From NCBI GenBank assembly GCA_905211615.1, contig CAJMBB010000097.1, forward strand, positions 1-7,328: a stretch of DNA of 7,328 nucleotides, read 5' to 3'. A model generated the notes under the pieces. The model was not told where the DNA came from. It saw only the letters and a program-made list of their open reading frames with translations, and did no database searches. The position numbers were made by a program, and so were the translations under genes. This stretch comes from an uncultured Collinsella sp. (GTDB lineage Bacteria > Actinomycetota > Coriobacteriia > Coriobacteriales > Coriobacteriaceae). Shown one piece after another: positions 5,276 through 7,328 of the stretch (positions within the stretch are counted from its first letter, which is position 1; each line of letters begins with the position of its first letter).

Positions 5276-6214
5276 ATGGTGCAGGGCGCCAAACATATGA
5301 AGAGCAATAACGCCGCGGCCAACGGCGGCTCAAGCCCTCAGCCCAAACCTCAACCAAAACCCAAGCGCCGTCGCAAGCGACTGCCGCGCTGGGCCGACCG
5401 GCTCATCACCATCGTCATCATCCTTATTGGCGTGGGCCTTATGACCTGGCCGTGGATCTTGGACCGGCTCGAGGCCTCGGGCGTGTTCAACCAGATCAGC
5501 ACGGTGTCCAGCACCGTTGACGCGCTGTCTGCCGAGGAGCGCGAGCGCATCCTGCTCCAGGCGCGCTCTTTTAATGAGCGGCTGGCGGGCGAGGCCACCG
5601 AACTTCCCGCCGACCAGATCGAACCCTACGCCCAGCAGCTCATCTTTGACCGCGACCCCATGATGAGCTGGGTCGAGATCCCCTCCATCGACGTGAGCAT
5701 GCCCATCTACCACGGCACGAGCGAAGAAGTCCTTATGGCGGGCGTCGGCCACCTGGAGGGCACGAGCCTGCCGGTGGGCGGCACCTCGACGCACTGCGTG
5801 CTCACCGCGCACTCGGGCATGCGCAACCTGAGCATGTTCGACGACATCCACTCGCTGGAGCCCGGCGACCTGGTGCTGCTGCACACCATGAACAAGACGC
5901 TCGCCTACAAGATGGTGGACTCCGAGGTGGTGCTGCCCGAGGAGATGGAGTCGCTGACCATCGAGCCGGGCGCCGACAAAGTGACGCTCGTCACCTGCAC
6001 GCCCTACGGCGTGAACGACCATCGCCTGCTGGTGCATTGCGTGCGCACCAAGTACAACAAGAAGGACGTCGACAAGCAAAAGTCGCTGGCCGGCCGCCAC
6101 TGGGGCAAGCGCGAGTTTGCCGTGCTCATCGTGGTCGTAGCCATTGTGCTGTTGCTGCTGGACATCGTGATCCACGCGGTCCGCAAACGCCGCAAGGCCA
6201 AGGCCTTGGCATAA
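5276..6214 (+). CDS. Class C sortase (pilus-polymerising transpeptidase)
   Basis: This 312-residue membrane transpeptidase cleaves the Thr-Gly bond of LPxTG-type sorting signals and joins pilins through the pilin-motif lysine of the next subunit. After a cytoplasmic Pro/Lys/Arg-rich stretch (21-35) comes a membrane helix (about 43-61), then the sortase barrel: MSWVEIPSIDVSMPIYHGTS, TAHSG with catalytic H179, TLVTCTPYGVNDHR with nucleophile C241 and R250. A second membrane helix (about 281-301) and a basic tail close the protein. Two membrane anchors and the HGTS/TCTPYG patterns mark class C rather than the housekeeping class A or class E. The stretch between the first helix and MSWVEIP is short, and the usual DPF/DPW lid signature is not obvious (only IEPY and DRDP). 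The pilin at 726-2453 is its likely substrate, but the toxin-antitoxin island and a strong terminator lie between them. Codon use is GC-rich, like the adhesin and gat genes. Confidence 0.95.
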   Translation: MVQGAKHMKSNNAAANGGSSPQPKPQPKPKRRRKRLPRWADRLITIVIILIGVGLMTWPWILDRLEASGVFNQISTVSSTVDALSAEERERILLQARSFNERLAGEATELPADQIEPYAQQLIFDRDPMMSWVEIPSIDVSMPIYHGTSEEVLMAGVGHLEGTSLPVGGTSTHCVLTAHSGMRNLSMFDDIHSLEPGDLVLLHTMNKTLAYKMVDSEVVLPEEMESLTIEPGADKVTLVTCTPYGVNDHRLLVHCVRTKYNKKDVDKQKSLAGRHWGKREFAVLIVVVAIVLLLLDIVIHAVRKRRKAKALA

Positions 6215-6229
6215 GACATTCTCCAGAAT

Positions 6230-6260
6230 CACCACAATGGGGACAGGCACCTTTGTGGTG
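6230..6260. repeat. REP-like hairpin containing GGGGACAGGCACC
   Basis: CACCACAA (6230-6237) pairs perfectly with TTGTGGTG (6253-6260) around the 15-base loop TGGGGACAGGCACCT. The loop core, GGTGCCTGTCCCC when read on the other strand, is a string I recall from dispersed REP-type elements moved by Y1 (IS200-like) REP-associated transposases. No such transposase is in the window, so this would be a non-autonomous copy. It begins 15 bases after the sortase stop. Confidence 0.5.
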
Positions 6261-6276
6261 GTCGGGACTTCCAAAC

Positions 6277-6333
6277 CATCACAACATTCGATGAAAATCG
6301 CGATTTTGGCGAAAAGCGTCGAATGTTGTGATG
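6277..6333. repeat. Long perfect inverted repeat with nested palindrome
   Basis: CATCACAACATTCGA (6277-6291) and TCGAATGTTGTGATG (6319-6333) form a perfect 15 bp stem over a 27-base loop. The loop contains its own 14 bp perfect palindrome, AAAATCGCGATTTT (6294-6307), and GCGAAAAGC (6309-6317), which pairs with GCTTTTCGC (6333-6341) just outside the main stem. The last pairing cannot form together with the main stem. On the + strand the stem is followed by CTTTTCG, so it might end sortase transcripts weakly. It has no coding role that I can support. Confidence 0.8.
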
Positions 6334-6334
6334 C

Positions 6335-6428
6335 TTTTCGCTGCGGGCGCGACGGTTTTCGTTGTGGGCAGTACGGTTCTCGTTGTGGACGAGACGGTTT
6401 TCGCTATGGACGGTGCGGTTTCGCTGCA
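6335..6428. repeat. 21 bp tandem repeat, four full units and a decayed fifth
   Basis: Units start at 6335, 6356, 6377 and 6398, each 21 bases, with the pattern TTyTCGyTrygG, a variable middle, then CGG (first unit TTTTCGCTGCGG...GACGG). A fifth, one base short at its start, begins at 6419 (TTTCGCTGCAGAA) and fades. Because 21 is a multiple of three, both strands stay open across it and spell seven-residue repeats (such as FRCGRDG), but no start with a ribosome site supports a gene. The rest of 6215-6560 holds no convincing gene. Confidence 0.8.
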
Positions 6429-6519
6429 GAACCGCCAGCCCGCCGCCTGCCAGTCCGCCGTCCTCGTTACGTTTTCGCTGCATTTGGCTAAAGCACCTGC
6501 TCCAAGCGGCGTTGCCTTG

Positions 6520-6525
6520 TATACT
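6520..6525 (+). promoter_or_regulatory. Likely -10 box for gatC-gatA
   Basis: TATACT, directly preceded by TG (6518-6519), lies 35 bases before the gatC start. No good -35 hexamer stands 16-18 bases upstream (CTGCTC). Being the only strong -10 match before the gat genes, it is the best promoter candidate. Confidence 0.45.
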
Positions 6526-6560
6526 AGAGCGGTTTATCTGTTATGCGGAAGGGAGCGCCT

Positions 6561-6872
6561 ATGGCACTCAGCGAGAAAGACGTGCGCGGCATCGCCGAGT
6601 ACGCAAAGATCGCACTGACCGATGACGAGCTCACCCAGATGACGTCCTACCTGAACGACGCCGTCCAGATGCTCGAGCCCGTCTTGCAATATGACTTGCC
6701 CGACGTGGAGCCCACGTTCCATCCTATCGGAAGCCTGTCCAACGTGATGGGCGATGACCTGCGCGAGCCCGAGCGCGACCTGCCGCTCGACGTCGCGCTC
6801 GAAAACGCCGGCAGCGCGCGCGATCGCTACTTCCGCGTGCCGTCCATTTTGGGAGAGGGGGAGAGCGAGTAA
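6561..6872 (+). CDS. gatC: Asp-tRNA(Asn)/Glu-tRNA(Gln) amidotransferase subunit C
   Basis: This 103-residue protein has the usual GatC length and layout: LSEKDVRGIAEYAKIALTDD at the start, a middle helix ending in MLEPVLQYDLPDVEPTFHPI, then NVMGDDLREPE and a C-terminal tail DRYFRVPSIL. GatC wraps between GatA and GatB and stabilises the GatCAB complex, which converts Glu-tRNA(Gln) and/or Asp-tRNA(Asn) to the amide form in the cytoplasm. The ATG at 6561 follows AAGGGAG (6549-6555) by 5 bases; an earlier in-frame ATG at 6543 lacks such a site. The stop overlaps the gatA start by one base (TAATG). The family usually shows NVMRDD where this one has NVMGDD, a minor change. Confidence 0.95.
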   Translation: MALSEKDVRGIAEYAKIALTDDELTQMTSYLNDAVQMLEPVLQYDLPDVEPTFHPIGSLSNVMGDDLREPERDLPLDVALENAGSARDRYFRVPSILGEGESE

Positions 6873-7328
6873 TGGCTCAGAGCTTCGATTCCCTTACCGC
6901 CGCCCAGATCGCCGCGGGCGTTGCCGCCGGCGACTTTACCGCTACCGAGGTGGCCCAGGCCTCCCTTGCCGCCATCGAGGCGCGCGAGGGCGGGGTCCAG
7001 GCATTCCTGCAGGTGTCGCCCGAACTTGCGCTTGAGGCCGCTGCGCGCGTGGATGCCGACCGTGCCGCAGGCAAGCCGCTGCCCCCGCTTGCGGGCGTGC
7101 CGCTGGCCATTAAGGACAACATGAACCTCGTGGGCACGCGCACCACCTGCGCTTCCCACATGCTCGGGGACTACCAGAGCGTCTACACCGCCACCTGTGT
7201 CCAGCGCATGCTCGATGCTGGCTGCCTGCCCATGGGCAAGGCCAACATGGACGAGTTTGCCTTTGGCAGCTCTACCGAGAGCTCGGCGTTCCACCGCACC
7301 AACAACCCTTGGGATACCGAGCGCGTGC
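6872..7328 (+). CDS. gatA: Asp-tRNA(Asn)/Glu-tRNA(Gln) amidotransferase subunit A, 5' part
   Basis: The first 152 residues of GatA, the glutaminase subunit of GatCAB that releases ammonia from glutamine and feeds it to GatB, are present; the gene runs off the window. The sequence shows the N-terminal helix (SFDSLTAAQIAAGVAAGDFT), then PLAGVPLAIKDNM with the amidase catalytic K81, and GKANMDEFAFGSSTESSAF (G132-S138), a GatA hallmark. The Ser-Ser-Lys triad serines, in the GGSSGG amidase signature, should lie beyond the edge. The ATG overlaps the gatC stop by one base and has a purine-rich ribosome site (GGGAGAGGGGGAG, 6851-6863), so the two are coupled. gatB is expected downstream. Confidence 0.96.
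   Translation, partial: MAQSFDSLTAAQIAAGVAAGDFTATEVAQASLAAIEAREGGVQAFLQVSPELALEAAARVDADRAAGKPLPPLAGVPLAIKDNMNLVGTRTTCASHMLGDYQSVYTATCVQRMLDAGCLPMGKANMDEFAFGSSTESSAFHRTNNPWDTERV

Noticed and set aside
5330..6274. 314-residue open frame on the - strand, opposite the sortase
   Set aside because: It mirrors a clear class C sortase with intact catalytic residues; its His/Val/Gln-rich composition is typical of an antisense shadow.
6335..6428. Possible CRISPR array
   Set aside because: Units are contiguous 21 bp tandem repeats without unique spacers, and no cas genes are near.
6237..6491. 84-residue + strand frame across the inverted repeat and tandem repeat
   Set aside because: It starts inside the REP-like hairpin without a ribosome site, and the repeats explain its regularity; treated as non-coding.

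Overview
The window looks chromosomal and comes from a GC-rich, Gram-positive actinobacterium. A Coriobacteriia member such as Collinsella is my best guess. This rests on the pilus genes (sortase-anchored SpaA-type pilins plus a class C sortase), the GC-rich third codon positions, the gatC-gatA order, and a GGGGACAGGCACC-type dispersed repeat that I associate from memory with such genomes. No rRNA or tRNA is present to fix the taxonomy.

Layout, left to right; every gene is on the + strand. (1) 1-2589 holds a sortase-dependent pilus locus: the C-terminal end of a large surface adhesin or tip pilin with an MPSTG sorting signal, then a complete major pilin with signal peptide, isopeptide-type domains and an LPLTG sorting signal, closed by a very strong intrinsic terminator. 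(2) 2590-3400 is mostly non-coding. It holds two copies of a ~255 bp unit, roughly 85-90% identical by eye. The second copy contains an intact 49-residue membrane-protein gene. The first has lost the start of that gene. Both copies keep the same two hairpins. (3) 3401-5164 is a two-gene cassette with overlapping reading frames: a winged-helix protein followed by a nucleotidyltransferase of the AbiEii/MenT type. This is the organisation of a toxin-antitoxin or phage-defence pair. A TATAAT box overlapping a near-perfect 20 bp palindrome suggests self-repression. (4) 5276-6214 is a class C sortase, the expected pilus polymerase for the pilins of region 1. (5) 6215-6560 has no convincing gene but is dense in structure: a REP-like hairpin, a 15 bp perfect inverted repeat with competing internal palindromes, and a 21 bp tandem repeat. 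(6) 6561 to the end holds gatC and the start of gatA, housekeeping genes of the Asp-tRNA(Asn)/Glu-tRNA(Gln) amidotransferase.

Inferred workings: the sortase joins LPLTG-bearing pilin subunits into a covalent fibre, with the MPSTG adhesin as a likely tip or accessory subunit. The pilus genes are split by a small-protein/toxin-antitoxin island, so the pilin and its sortase are probably not on one transcript. The points most worth follow-up are the wHTH-nucleotidyltransferase pair with its operator, the duplicated small membrane-protein unit (type I toxin-antitoxin-like in layout), and the nested palindromes plus tandem repeat before gatC.
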